From: Leuctra nigra
Lineage: Eukaryota > Arthropoda > Insecta > Plecoptera > Leuctridae
Reading direction: 5' to 3'
Assembly (NCBI GenBank): GCA_934045905.1
Contig: OW203770.1
Span: 2,604,001 to 2,668,000, forward strand
Length of the DNA stretch: 64,000 bases
The notes under the pieces were generated by a model. That model saw nothing but the letters and a program-made list of their open reading frames with translations. It made no database searches and was not told the origin of the DNA. Below are positions 31,379 through 43,801 of the stretch, in pieces. The first letter of the stretch is position 1. Each line of letters begins with the position of its first letter. Position numbers and translations under genes: made by a program.

Positions 31379-33044
31379 TACAGTAAGCGACAGGGCAATT
31401 TGAACCCCAGGTATAATTTCCACCCCTACTGTACCTTCCCCCACCATGCTACCACGCTGGCGACCTGCAATCTCGCCGAACAACAAGACCTGTCAAAACA
31501 AATTGACATGGGTCGATATCCAACCACCTCATTAGTTACAAATATTATTTTAATGCGTTTTTGCTCAAAGTGATTTAGTTTTTGTCAGATTATTATACTG
31601 CCTTAAAATTGAATGTCATACCTCTTTTAAATTTAAAAAATGGTCAATATTTGACTAAACTACGGAAAAAGGTGTATCACTGCAAATACAGTTGGAAATT
31701 CGATTTGTCGCCCATAATAAAGTTGCGTTTGTTTGTTTGTTTGTTTCATGAAGTTATATAAACGATCGACCAGACAGTTAATAATTGCTAGATTGTATGA
31801 CGCAACTCCAATTGCATTCATTCAATATTATTGGACAAACATTGATTCTTCAAATTAATAGTTGTGCATGAATAATTCAAATTATAGTCGCAAATTTTAA
31901 CAACGAATGAAGATGAATGAATCGCCGTGTTAGTCTTTCACACCAAGTCCAGGATTCTGCTTACGCAAGTTTGCATACACTGTCAAAACTAAACGACGCT
32001 CTTGGCTTGACACTGGCTTACCTTTCGATCGAGCACTCAAATATTTGTCACGATATGGAGTATATGGTCACGAGCTTGATGGTCTGCCATGGCGAGTGAA
32101 AAACACCCACTGATGCAAATTATTGTCGATAATAATAATATCGTCCTCGAGTAGAATCTCAAGCCCCAAATTTAATGACAATCAACAAGAGTCAGCTGTA
32201 CTAAAAGATAAACATTGGTGATAATATTACCTAAACATCGCTATAACTATTGAGTCATTCAAGATCCGTCGTCACATCCTCATTCCTTAGCAATGATCAG
32301 ATATTAGACCATCTTGCAAGATAACACTTTATTTACCCCAAAGAATCTAATAAATTAGCTGTCAAATTATTACGTTTCTTTGATGATGTATTTGAATATC
32401 ATGATATTATTCAAATTGTGTATTGTAACATAAAATCATCAGACGCTGCACACAAACTGCTTGGAAACACGGCGATTCATTCATCTTCATTCCTTGTTAA
32501 AATTTGCGACTATAATTTGAATTATTCATGCACAACTATTGATTTGAAGAATCAATGTTTGTCCAATAATATTGAATGAATGCAATTAGAGTTGCGTCAT
32601 ACAATCTTGCAATTATTCACTGCCTTGTCGATCGTTTATATAACTTCATGAAACAAACAAACAAACAAACAAACAAACAAACAAACGCACCTTTATTATG
32701 GGCTATAAACCGCGACAAATCGAATTTCCAACTGTATTTGCAGTGATACACCTTTTTCCGTAGTTTAGTCAAATATTGACCATTTTTTAAATTTAAAAGA
32801 GGTATGACATTCAATTTTAAGGCAGTATAATAATCTGACAAAAACTAAATAATTTTGAGCAAAAACGCATTAAAATAATATTTGTAACTAATGAGGTGGT
32901 TGGATATCGACCCATGTCAATTTGTTTTGACAGGTCTTGTTGTTCGGCGAGATTGCAGCTCGGCAGCGTGGTAGCATGGTGGGGGAAGGTTCAGTAGGGG
33001 TGGAAATTATACCTGGGGTCCAACTTGCCCTGTCGCTTACTGTA
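31379..33044. mobile_element. 1.67-kb inverted-repeat element, family H
   Basis: Ends TACAGTAAGCGACAGGGCAA and TTGCCCTGTCGCTTACTGTA, with arms of about 550 bp mirrored through ACATGGGTCGATATCCAACC, a GTTTGTTTGTTT microsatellite and GAATGAATCGCCGTGTT. The arms enclose a 540-bp unique centre (about 31930-32470). The centre has no convincing ORF. TA at both ends suggests a Tc1/mariner-like target. The arms differ mainly in the length of the CAAA repeat. Confidence 0.88.
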
Positions 33045-34056
33045 TCTTCTTATTTTTACACATTTTTTTATACCAGAGTACAAAATCTATGTATCAAAAC
33101 AGTAAGTCATCTTCTTACGCCTGTCAAAATAAAGTTTCGCGAGTTTTAATTTTGAGTGACATGAACAGCTTACTTCAAAGATGACTTCACACTTCTTACT
33201 CACTCCCGATGACAGCGCTGCAGCACACGGCGGGAAAAAGTTTGGCCAGTGCCCTGAGTAAAATCACCAATGCGAGCAAATAGGTGATACGTAGGAGCCA
33301 CTTCTGGCATGATGGCTGTTGGAAAGTTCATAGATTCACTTATTTACTTTCACAGTTCGTCTTGCCAAGTGCAGTGATAAAAAAGGAACAATTGAAATTG
33401 AAATTTAGTGTTAAATTTACATTTGTAGCCATAACAAAAAAAAACACAGATTTGTGTACAAATGTGCCACTTACATTACATCCACCCCTTGAACTAGTAC
33501 CGCATTATAATCACCAGAGGGCAGTCGTGTTCCTTGCTTTCTCGAATAGCTGTTGAGTCGTAACATTAAATAAAAATATGATGAATTTATAAACATGATA
33601 TTGATAATGATAACTAATATAAGAAAATGAGAGATAATTGCGTACAATTAAAATGAAGATTCAATAAAACCCATTCCTTGAATGCCTCCATATTAAATTG
33701 CTTTCCTCTTCATTTAATTTGCAAATAGAATAGGTATTTAGAAACTCGCTTAAATTGATGAACAAAAACAATAGGCGAATGATGCTGGAGAAGTGACGTA
33801 GATCGCTGACATAGAAACAATTGGGCATGTCTCCTTTAAATTATATTTCAAAACAATTGTTATAATACATACTAGTTGAAATGTGCCTCAATGATAAATA
33901 ATTATAAGTAATTGGGAAGACCCGGGTTCGATCTCCTCAGTTTGTTTTCACTCAGTCAAGGGACAAATGTTGGGATGGTTGCTTACTAATCAGCAACGCT
34001 CGAAATCAACTGCTATGTCAACAAATACGCATATCGTATCAGGTACATATAATTAA
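33045..34056. other. No gene recognised; diverged repeats
   Basis: 33790-33910 resembles 19430-19640 (ATCGCTGACATAG, AATTATATTTCAAAA). 33925-34015 resembles the B-box part of a SINE (CCCGGGTTCGATCTCCTCAG). 33485-33550 shares GAGGGCAGTCGTGTTCCTT words with 20860 and 5905. The longest ORF here has no recognisable domain. Confidence 0.4.
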
Positions 34057-36133
34057 CTAGGAAAACGCTCTGAGTAACGCGTTGATGAGCGAGCACGGAT
34101 ACACGCAACACCTCGAACCGAAATTATGTTTATCGAAAATGTCATTAAAAGCCAATAATTCTTGAATTTCGTCACAGACTTGTATAAATATCTCCAAAAT
34201 TTCCAAAAATATTGGTCCCAATAACCTTGCTAAGTTTTAAGTTGATCGATTAAACCTTTGATTGAACGGTTCCTTGTTAAGTTTCAAAAATCACAGGATA
34301 TCTTTCAAAACAATATACCTGGGACCACTCATATGATATGATATTACTGTGGACACAATATCAGATCAATCTGTTAAACGGTCATTATTAGTTTCATTTC
34401 GTTTGAAACTTTCTGCTCTAACTACCTTGCCTTGAACTAAAGATTCGATGTCGCCGTGAATTTGACAGCCAACACACAAAATGTCCCTAAAATTACAAAA
34501 ACTTTTGAAAATAACTACAAATTAGACTGAAAATTGGCAAAAATACCTTAAATGTTGCTACCAATTACCATGCGAAGTTTTTAGTTGGTCGGTCAATCGG
34601 CAATACCCGCTGCACGAGAGCGGGTATTGCGTTGATTGTTTGAGTATCTCCTTGCAGCAGTCTGGTCGGGGGTCTCTTTGCTCCTTGATGCTTTATTATT
34701 AACGACATTTTGTTTCAACCTTTTAGATTTAGCTTCGTCAGTTTCTTGATCTTCAATTTCACGCAGACGCTTTTTCGCCTTTATGGCTTTCATTCTAGCA
34801 GAAGTCTTTCCATTTTTCGGCATGTTTAAATAGGGATAAGATAGGTAATGAAAAAGTAAGAAGTAGAGTACCTACCTAATTAAAGTACAATAATATTTGT
34901 GTGATCAATGTTTGAAATGCACGAAATGTGTGCTCAAAGACGTAATGTATTCAATGTCGTAATGTAACGAAATGAATCTTGAACAAAACTTCGCAAATAT
35001 GAAAATAAAGTAATCACCTTTCAACTAATAAGCGAAAGGAATCAAAGTTCCACACAAAAAACGGATCAGGTAAAATAGTAACTACCTAGTTTAGAAACGG
35101 AATGAATCCAACGTTCCACAATTAAAATAAGACAACGTAATGTTTTGAACTGAATGAATCAAAACTTTCAAAAAAAATAGCAACCTTCAAGGAAATGTCA
35201 GGCTAGACAGAAGCTCAGAAACGGAATAAATCCAACGTTTCCAAGAAGAAAATAATTTGAAATAATCAATCCCCTGGACAAAAACTGTAGATACCTAATA
35301 TCTATGCTTTAAAAGCGATTCAATTTTACTAATACCTTCACAAAGTACACCAAATTGCCAAAATTATCAACGAAAAGAAGCAAAATGCAGGAGAGATTTG
35401 GAATGACGTGTGAACGCTAGAAGAGAACAAACGCCACTCAATGATATTATTGAAATGTGAGCTTATGTTTCTAATCCCTCCTGGATGCAAAATCAGCCAA
35501 GTAGAAACACGGGAGGCACGGCCATTAGAACTACGAATTGACGAAAAGACAATCAAGGTCCTTAAAAACTCGAAATGATTTGTTGGAAACTATGATCCAA
35601 ATTGAATTATTCAAATTTGATCAACTCAATAAACATAAAAATATCTGCTTTTCACAAAAAAACTGTACATACCATCAAAACACTCTTGTACCTAAAGCAA
35701 ATCAGATTCAGTTGCATTGGAAAGACATTCATTTTCAATGTTTCATTTCTGACAGCTATTAAAAATGTCAATAAGTGCATACTTTCTTGACAGATTCGGC
35801 TAAAAATTTGTAAAATAAGTGACATTGTTGGTCTTACTGACCATGCTAAATATGAGTTTGATCACATTTCTCGAAGACCATTTTCATTTTTTAGGCTATC
35901 AGGAGATACTTATTTTAACAATGAACCAATGGATGGATTTCAAAAAAAAATTGGGTCTGCAAACAGAGAAGGTTGTCTTTACATGTGTGCAAAATTTCAG
36001 GTCGATCGGTGAAACGGTGCGACTTCCATTGCTTCCTTTAGCATACAAAAACAAAAACAAAAAAAAAAACAAAAAAAAAAACAGAGGTCCGTGCTAAAAG
36101 AGCCAAATGGAGTCGCTCGCTTCGCTCGCTCAA
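34057..36133 (-). mobile_element. Y-family Helitron-like element, copy 4, with coding remnant
   Basis: It begins AACTAGGAAAACGCTC and ends CTTCGCTCGCTCAA, 2077 bp. It is inserted between A and T. Between the shared Y blocks (up to about 34600 and from about 35700) it holds 1.1 kb not present in the other copies, including the protein start at 34593-34823 on the strand whose 3' end is the CTAG terminus. This supports Helitron polarity, although the 5' end here is TTGAGC rather than the canonical TC. Confidence 0.72.
34593..34823 (-). pseudogene. Helitron-type Rep/helicase N-terminal remnant
   Basis: The ATG at 34823 opens 76 codons of a very basic peptide: MPKNGKTSARM, KAIKAKKRLREIED, then SKETPDQTAARRYSNNQRN and TRSRAA. 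Many insect Helitron proteins have a similar lysine/arginine-rich leader with an ETPEQxxxRLxxNRxR-like line before the Rep region; that resemblance is from memory. The frame runs into a stop where the sequence joins the Y 3' block, so everything after the leader (Rep, helicase) is deleted. A basic low-complexity ORF of other origin is possible. Confidence 0.45.
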
Positions 36134-36258
36134 TAAATCAAATTAATTAAAAAGCATAAGGAAACATCAGGGACTTCAAAAAATTCCGACTCCTCATTCT
36201 TGAAAAGTTACAAATATTTTATCGGCTGTGTGTGTGTTTTTAACTTTTTTGAAACATA

Positions 36259-36573
36259 TTAAGGTGATACTAGCGCTCGGACGTTTTAGAAAATTGAGAG
36301 AGAAAAATTGTTTCATAAGTGAGTGTAACTTTTACAGGATGTTCACATGATCAGTCTGATTGTATATTAGTAGCACTTTTTAATTTTTGCATATTGCATC
36401 GTTAATTAACGAAACAAAAAATTAAAAATGTGCCAAGGGATAACCCTAAGTTTGTCTTTTATCTAATCACGATTAAAATTTCAAATAATTTGGTCTACCC
36501 ATTTCGTCTCCAATCGTATCACAAAAAGTGTCTACAAAAAGCAGCAAAAGCGCTCGCGCTTGCAGCACCTTAA
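36259..36573. mobile_element. V-family element, short inverted copy
   Basis: TTAAGGTGATACTAGCGCTCGG at the left end (22 bases, first 20 TTAAGGTGATACTAGCGCTC) and CGCTCGCGCTTGCAGCACCT-TAA at the right match the two ends of 25702-26238 in reverse. About 220 bp of the middle are missing. Confidence 0.75.
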
Positions 36574-37250
36574 CGTAAAAATAACGCATAGACTATAGTT
36601 AATTAAATCAGAAACGTAAATTCAAATGCCTATTAAATGAGCGATCAACAATTTACTCAATAAGAAGGAAGTTAATTTGCCTTCATTTTGACAGGTCGTC
36701 ATTTCGGCGACTCATTCAATGAATCAGTCAAAAGTCACATGATGGAATAATATCATCAGATTCAGCTACTTTTAATGACCTACTCAAACAATGCGACGCA
36801 TTTGAATTACGATTTCTTGCCTAATAATATTTGACCTGAGGTCCATGGCCAATGAATCTAAATAACATCCTGTCTTTGTTCATTGGCATTCTGTTAAACG
36901 CACGGGAAAACAGGTAATTTAGTGAATATTTTGTTCATTCGCATTTCATCTGATCTGAATTATAATCTAATCTAACTAATCCTTACGTTTCATATTGGAA
37001 GGTTATGTCCGCTTTTAAATTATGTTTCGTCCGCAACATTATAGCTCCAATAAAATATATTAATAAAAAGTAAAAACTCACATTGAAATCATCAACTTTG
37101 TGACAATGTTTTATGTAGACTTGAGTTTCATATGAATTTCTTGCATTATCCAAGATGGAGGACGAATAATGCATTATAATCCTCAACGGAGTTTTGGTAA
37201 GTCAAGGTAAATAATACGGGTTTGTGGTGGCCCGGTGGTTTACCTGTAGC
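36574..37250. other. No feature recognised
   Basis: AT-rich sequence with short ORFs only. I see no splice-bounded coding block, repeat ends or RNA gene. Confidence 0.4.
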
Positions 37251-37437
37251 TCAAAATTATGATAATTAACAACAATAGGGAAGTGAAGTGAAGTTTAGAT
37301 TTTAGAATAAAAAATATTTTATGTAAGTTGAGATGTTGTTGAAAACAGATGTGGTATTATTTTTGTTGTGTGATGAATAGTTTTCAAGGAACGAATTTAC
37401 AAAGTTTGGTAGATTGTAGCTGTCCATGAAACACAAT
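37251..37437. repeat. Left half of the repeat that hosts the retrotransposon
   Basis: GAAGTGAAGTGAAGTTTAGAT through ATGAAACACAAT matches, inverted, 53041-53200. The right half continues at 44005-44200. Together they give the pre-insertion repeat. Confidence 0.8.
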
Positions 37438-37455
37438 TTGACGAAGAGATTCAAG

Positions 37456-38518
37456 ATGGCCGACGTGGATGAACGTGTGACAGATGAAGTGCGCAAAAAA
37501 ATTGAAGTTTTAGCTGTTAGAGAGTTAAAAGTGGAACTTACGAAGCTGGGAATAAGTAAGGAAGGGAAGAGAGAAGAGCTTTCTGAAAGACTGGCTACTG
37601 CAGTGATCGCGACTATGGAGTTATGCCGTATGCGTGTGTTTTGGGCTGGAAATAGGCCTTGTGCAGAATGCGTCAACAGAGAATACGAACAAGGTGGGTG
37701 TGCCAAATACATTACATGAAGTAGGGCTGTTGCAAGCTATTATTGCAGAAAAAGACAAGCGTCTAGATTCACAAAACGAAATTAACAACCTATTGCGAGA
37801 TAAAATATGTTATTTGGGGAAAATCGCTACAGAAAATCATGATACTCCCGCGAAGAACCAGTGTAGTACTTCCGATTTCAAGGCGGCAATTTCAAACCCT
37901 GCTAGCACATCAAGCCGGCTGAAAGACAACACAATCATGAAACCGCTGTCGAACTATATCCCCCTTCCCCTCTTTCAAGTACAACAACAACATCGACGTG
38001 TCTCGGAGATCGCCAAAGCTTGGGAAGCAAAAGATAGCTTTGTTGACATGTTGCCAGATCTAGGACAATCATTATCAACAACAGTGACTCCTGTCAACGT
38101 GACAGGTCTGTGACGTGACTGATGGAGAGCAAAAGACGTCTGGAGCAGATGAAGAGGGCTTCCAGGAGGTGCCTGCCAGACGAAGGCGTAAACAACAGTT
38201 CACCCTTGGAACAGCAACAGCAGCCGACGGATCTAGCGGACTGTCGGTGGCGGAAAGAAAGAGTTATCTTCACGTGTGGAGACTGAGCAAGGATGTGACT
38301 GCTGATGATGTGCTAAAATTCATCAAAGATAAATGTGTAGATATAATTTAGACGCAACCACATGTGAGACACTCACGGCTAGAGGGGAATATAGCTCCTT
38401 TAAAATCGGTATGCCTGCCAATCAATATGTTATTCTTAATGATGCAAAGTTCTGGCCAGAGGGTACTGCATTAAAGCGTTTTTTTCACAAAAGAGAGATA
38501 ACATCAACAAAAACATAA
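37456..38518 (+). pseudogene. Retrotransposon ORF1 (RNA-binding protein), frameshifted
   Basis: The reading starts MADVDERVTDEVRKK and soon shows a SAP-like motif (VRELKVELTKLGISKEGKRE-ELSERL). It then shifts frame near 37.69 kb to a coiled-coil segment, LLQAIIAEKDKRL...EINNLLRDKI. It shifts again near 38.11 kb to a basic stretch with PARRRRKQQ and a C-terminal domain (YLHVWRLSKDVTADDVLKF) and once more near 38.34 kb (SSFKIGMPANQY, WPEGTALKRFF). This order (DNA/RNA-binding N-terminus, coil, RRM-like C-terminal part) fits CR1/L2-type ORF1 proteins. At least three frame breaks make it a pseudogene. Confidence 0.75.
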
Positions 38519-38544
38519 GAGACTCTGCAGTGTACAAAATACAT

Positions 38545-39012
38545 ATGAATAAAAGCATGATTAATGTGTATCACCAAAATATTTGTAGCTTACAAAATAA
38601 ATTAGAAGAGATGGAGCTATTCATTGATAGCGAGGTAGAAAGTAATATTGGTATAATTTGTCTGTCAGAACACTGGTTGAAGAGAGGGCAGGAACATGCA
38701 ATTATCATAAATGATTTTCAATTAGCAGCGGCGTATTCGAGGGAATGTGCAAGGGGCGGCGGGACTGCAATTTACGTAAAGAAAGATAAGAAATTGGTAT
38801 TTACGGAGAGACTAGATGTAAATAAAGCGGCGAGGGAGAAGGTATTCGAAGTGTGTAGGATTGAAGTTCAATGCCGGCATCCAGTTATTATCTTGGCAGT
38901 ATATCGACAGCCAAATGACGCACAGGTGGACAATTTTATCAGCCGCCTAGATCGGCATATTGGTTCACTCACAAAGGAAGGGAAACGCATATTAATTTGC
39001 GGGGACATAAAT
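38545..39012 (+). pseudogene. Retrotransposon ORF2, 5' part (endonuclease)
   Basis: Open frame from the first ATG at 38545. Endonuclease motifs in order: VYHQNICSLQNK, CLSEHWL, ARGGGTAIYVK, VYRQPND and ICGDIN, where the frame meets element X at a codon boundary. The rest of the endonuclease (TCTLIDNVLTN, GLSDHYGQL) is at 41366 onward. The two halves therefore form one domain and the insertion removed no coding bases. Confidence 0.85.
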
Positions 39013-41365
39013 CTAGTGGAGCGGTCGCTCCACCCAGCCAAGTCGTACTATACACTAACAGTCACTCAACATACCGTAAATGCCTAATAAACTGAGGAGC
39101 AGACCAAACACTTTTACTGTAAGCAACAACATGGTATTTTCGGCCTACTGGATCTCAAAATTGGTAAATCTCACATTGTTGCGAAATATCTTAATTTCGA
39201 GCTATGGCCCACCCCACTACATATACCAAATTTGGGAACAATAGGTTATGCCATTTGCGCGCTAGAGGACCGAGAAAACAGTGAAATTACACCACTTTCT
39301 GATTCTGAAGATGATGATGATTCTGATATCACGAAACGTCGCTATCACCGCCACAGCCTAAACGGCTGAACCGATCGACCTGAAATTTTTACCACATGTG
39401 CACTTTTGGCGTCTGAGGTGCCTTTTTATAAAACCAACCGGAAGCCGCCATTTTGAAACCGGAAGTGACGTCATAACTCAAAAACGTCTGGACCGATTAG
39501 AACGAAATTAGCGCCATTCGATTTAGATGGTCATCTATATGAAGTATCAATAAAAAAAATATTATTTTCTTATTTTCTAAACCGGAAGTGACGTCATAAA
39601 TACGCAATATTTAACTTATTTCAACAAATTATACTTAAAATACGTACATAATTAACTTACATTGTAACATAGACAATACAATTTATATATTCAAGGTAGC
39701 AGTGTTCTCGGCCGCCATTCCTGAAACCGGAAGTGACGTCATATATCTAAAACGCCTGTACCGATTGCAACTGAACTAGCTCCTGCGTATTCATTCTGCT
39801 ATTTATTTGAAAAATCAATTGTGAAAAATGAATAAATAAATTAATGGTACCGGAAATGGCGGCAGGAACCACTAAATGAAACCGGAAGTGACGTCATATA
39901 TTACAAACGGCATGACCGATTTTACGGAAATATAGGGATTAGGAATTCAGATGGTCGTTCATGAAGGTATCAACTAGATAAAACTAGATTGTTTTCTTAT
40001 TACCTATACCGGAATTCGGCCGCTATTTCAAAACCGGAAGTGACGTCATGTACCGAAAACGGCTGGATCGATTATAACGAAACTTAAGCTATTCTTCTTG
40101 GATAATCATTTTTATCTTATACCAAACGCAACTTTTCATAGTAACCAAATCGGTTGAGGCGTATTTTTTTAAAGAAATTAGTCCCTGCTCGGACATGTGC
40201 TACAAGCTGTATGAATAAACTAACAAAAGAAGTGATATCCCAGAAAAAACACTCCGTGTAAAAATACCAGCCAAGTCTCTTTAACTATAAAAAAAAATAG
40301 AAGAAATCTAAAAATTCAGCACTGAAAAGGAGTGATATCAAAAAAGGAGCCAAGTCAACGAATTTTCCAAATTTTAATCGTACCATTGAAATAAAAATAT
40401 CAACCCCCGAGAAATACTTAAAAAAAGGACTTGGCGCATCGTTTTTTTAAAGACATTTTTCTATTCTTAAGCTTATGCCACTCACATACTACGTAGTTCA
40501 GAAATGCCTAGAAAAATTGGGACAAAACTTTCAAATTAAATATTGAACATTCTGTAAAATATTTTAAATTTAAATATAAGTACGCAAAGAAACATAGCAT
40601 TGTCTTACAAGCAATAAATACAGAACAGTTGTGTTTGTGATTGGTAGGTACCTATAGTTTTGTGGGTACATCAACATACCTACTACAGCATTATACTTTG
40701 AACCTTCTCGCCGTGTAATTAATTGCTATTAATTAACATTTTATACCAAAAAAATTCATAAATTACATAACGTATTACTTTAGATAAAAATCTAGTCAGT
40801 AATTATTTGAGCAGCATGGCTCAGTGCACTAGTCACTTATACAAATCTCATTGACGGCCTTCTTGTAATGAGCGCTTTCGCTATTTCCCTCAGTCACGAT
40901 ATTGAGAAGTATGATTGATTAATATGACCCTAGAAATAGTGGCAATAACGAATAGACTAGGCCGCTTCCGTTTATTCGTTATTCGTTTATCCGTTTATTT
41001 CCTCTGAATATTGACAAAATACCAAAACTGCCAGTAGGTAAGAGTACTAGTTATATTAAAACGTAGTATGATTCGTCGATAATGAATGTGATATACTCAG
41101 GAAAATATACTTGTAGAGTTCTTCCTATACTTTTAGGATAGAAAAGTGTCTTTAAAAAAACGATGCGCCAAGTCCTTTTTTTAAGTATTTCTCGGGGGTT
41201 GATATTTTTATTTCAATGGTACGATTAAAATTTGGAAAATTCGTTGACTTGGCTCCTTTTTTGATATCACTCCTTTTCAGTGCTGAATTTTTAGATTTCT
41301 TCTATTTTTTTTTATAGTTAAAGAGACTTGGCTGGTATTTTTACACGGAGTGTTTTTTCTGGGAT
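39013..41365 (+). mobile_element. Element X, copy 1, inside retrotransposon ORF2
   Basis: 2353 bp. The left end is CTAGTGGAGCGGTCGCTCCA, an 8-bp-stem hairpin (GTGGAGCG-GT-CGCTCCAC) next to CTAG. The right end is an arm of about 230 bp (41147-41365) that is the inverse of 40235-40465. Between them lie about five degenerate monomers of 125-155 bp, each with CCGGAAGTGACGTCA (about 39459, 39583, 39725, 39880, 40035) followed by AAAACGGCTG and CCGATT. No transposase. Insertion left no target duplication and kept the host frame on removal. A non-autonomous Helitron/Helentron-like or fold-back element; the class is unresolved. Confidence 0.85.
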
Positions 41366-43801
41366 ATAGACTTCTATAGGGATAATGTTATGAAAAATAA
41401 ACTAGTTGAAATTTTAAAAGAAAATAATATGCCTGCACAAATCAATTTTCCGACTAGAGTAACGAAATCTACATGTACACTTATTGACAATGTTTTAACT
41501 AATTTCAAGCTGCAAGGAGAACCTGTTTTAGTAGACTCAGGCTTGTCAGATCATTATGGTCAACTTGTGACGATAGAGATAAATAGCAAAAAGGAGGAAC
41601 GGGAATTTCTTTTTACACGGTTCATAAACGACTCAAGTATCAAAACATTTGCTAATGACATCATGGTGGAGGACTGGCTTCAGGTTCTGTCGGGGGTCTC
41701 TGTGGACGAAAAATTTGATGCTTTTTTATGTACATTCTTAAAGTTATTTGATCTGCACTTTCCAAAACGCAGGATAATTAAGAAGGCGATAAGGAAAACA
41801 GGAAAGAAATGGTTAACGAAGGAAATCATCGATGCTTGCGCCAATAAACGCAACTTGTTGACTCTTACGAGAGGGTCAAATGGCAAGAAATATGTGGCTG
41901 ATTGGAAAAGAGCAAGGAAACATGTTACTCAAATGATAAGAACAGCAAAAAGAAATTGTCATGATAAGATTATTACAGAATCAGAAAACAAGAGTAAAGG
42001 GGCATGGAAAGTGATAAAAAATTGCTTAGGGAAATCGCAGGTAGTAGATCGAAAAGAAATTACTCTAGATGTATGCAGCACGCTACAGGAAAACCAGGTA
42101 GAAGTGGCGAATGTTTTTAATGATTATTTTGCTACTATAGCCAGCAAAACAATTGACAATTCTAGAAATACACTTTCTGACTGCTTAAATAAAATGCTAA
42201 TGCAAAGATCAGACACAACTATGGTATTAAATCCCATAGATGAGTTGGAAATGATAAAAATAGTTTCTGGATTAAAACAAAAGAGATCTGCTGGATGGGA
42301 CGAAGTCCCGAGTGTAGTAGTAAAAAGTGTTGTTAAGTATATTGCCAAACCTCTGGTAGATATATGCAATTTCTCATTCATGTCAGGTACATTTCCGCAA
42401 TGCGCCAAATGGTCTATAATAAAGCCTGTGTATAAGAAAGGTTCAGTAAAAGAAATAGGTAATTACCGGCCTGTATCGTTGTTGACAATCTTTTCAAAGA
42501 TTTTTGAAAAAGCCTTTATAATTAGATTAAATAAGTTTGTTGTAGAAAATAATATTTTATGTTCTAATCAGCATGGGTTCAGGAAGGGGCACTCTACTAC
42601 CACTGCAGCTTTCAACCTAATGCATTTAATTTATGATTCACTGGAAAAGAAAGAGGCAGCAGCTGTCATTATGTGTGATTTAAGCAAGGCTTTTGACACG
42701 CTCAATCATGAGATATTAATGGAAAAAATGTCAATGTATGGAGTTAGAAATGAAGCAGCAAAGTGGTTGGAATCCTATCTTGTTGATAGATATCAAAGGG
42801 TTCAATTAACTAGTGGTAAAGGAAACATATTATCAAATTGGACAAAGGTTCAAAATGGAGTGCCCCAGGGGTCCCTGTTAGGACCAGTGCTTTTCAGCCT
42901 CTATGTAAACGATCTGCCGTTGTTCATGGCAGATTCGTCAAGAGAAACAATTTTGTTTGCTGATGACACGAGTTTATTATTGCGTGGGGACAATGCCGTA
43001 AGTTTGAAAGGCAACATTAAAACATCCTTAGAGAAAATCAATGAATGGTTTCTGCCAAACAAATTGAAACTTAACAATGACAAAACAAAACTGGTAATAT
43101 TTAGTAGTAGTAACAGGTATTATCAGGGGGACAGTTATGCTGACATGCCTCTTGATATTGTTCAGTCATCCAAATTCCTTGGTCTTACAATAGATTGTTT
43201 ACTGAATTGGAAAATCCATATAAATTTGTTAATTAAAAAGTTAAGCTCCTCTTGTTACATGTTAAAAGCACTTTCAAATCAAGTTAACAAGGATACGTGT
43301 ATGATTGTGTTCCACTCAAATGTTCAGTCTTTAATTAATTATGGTATATTGCTGTGGGGAGGTGCTCCTCATGCACAAAAGGTGTTTGTGAAACAAAAGA
43401 GAGCTCTTAGAGTTATTGCCAATGTTAAATCAAGATCCTCATGCAGGAAATTATTCAAAGATTTTAATGTAATGACTGTACCATGCATGTATATTTTAGA
43501 AGTATTATTATTTGTAAAGGACAATCCAATTCATTTCAAAAGAGGAACTGACATTCACAATGTTGACACAAGAACAAATTCCAACCTGAGGTTAAACAAA
43601 ATGAGACTTAATTTATCGCTAAGAGATCCTGTAAATATTGGTGTTAAGTTATACAACAACTTACCCTTGAAGCTTCAAGATCTGACAGGAAATAGAATAA
43701 TTTTTAAGCATAATGTAAAGGACTTCCTTCTAAGGCACGTTTTTTACTCTATTGACGAATGCATGTTGCATAAATCAGATCAATGTCCCCTCTGTGTATA
43801 G
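41366..43801 (+). pseudogene. Retrotransposon ORF2, 3' part (endonuclease end and reverse transcriptase)
   Basis: It continues in frame from the insertion with IDFYRDN and reaches a stop at 43799-43801. It completes the endonuclease (LIDNVLTN, SDHYGQL) and carries the reverse transcriptase: NYRPVSLLTIFSKIFEK, QHGFRKGHSTTTA, MCDLSKAFDTLNHE, VPQGSLLGPVLF, the catalytic FADDT and KLKLNNDKTK. The C-terminus includes a cysteine pair DQCPLCV. No stop or frameshift interrupts about 810 codons, so the RT was under selection until recently. The RT signature fits the CR1/Jockey/L2 group; finer placement needs a tree. Confidence 0.88.

Noticed and set aside
31917..32099. A 60-codon ORF in the centre of the 1.67-kb inverted-repeat element
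   Set aside because: No recognisable domain, no splice context and a length expected by chance; not called as a gene.
39013..41365. Element X as an intron of the retrotransposon ORF2
   Set aside because: It has no GT-AG boundaries and is present elsewhere as an independent repeat (14971-16734, 30024-31355), so it is an insertion.
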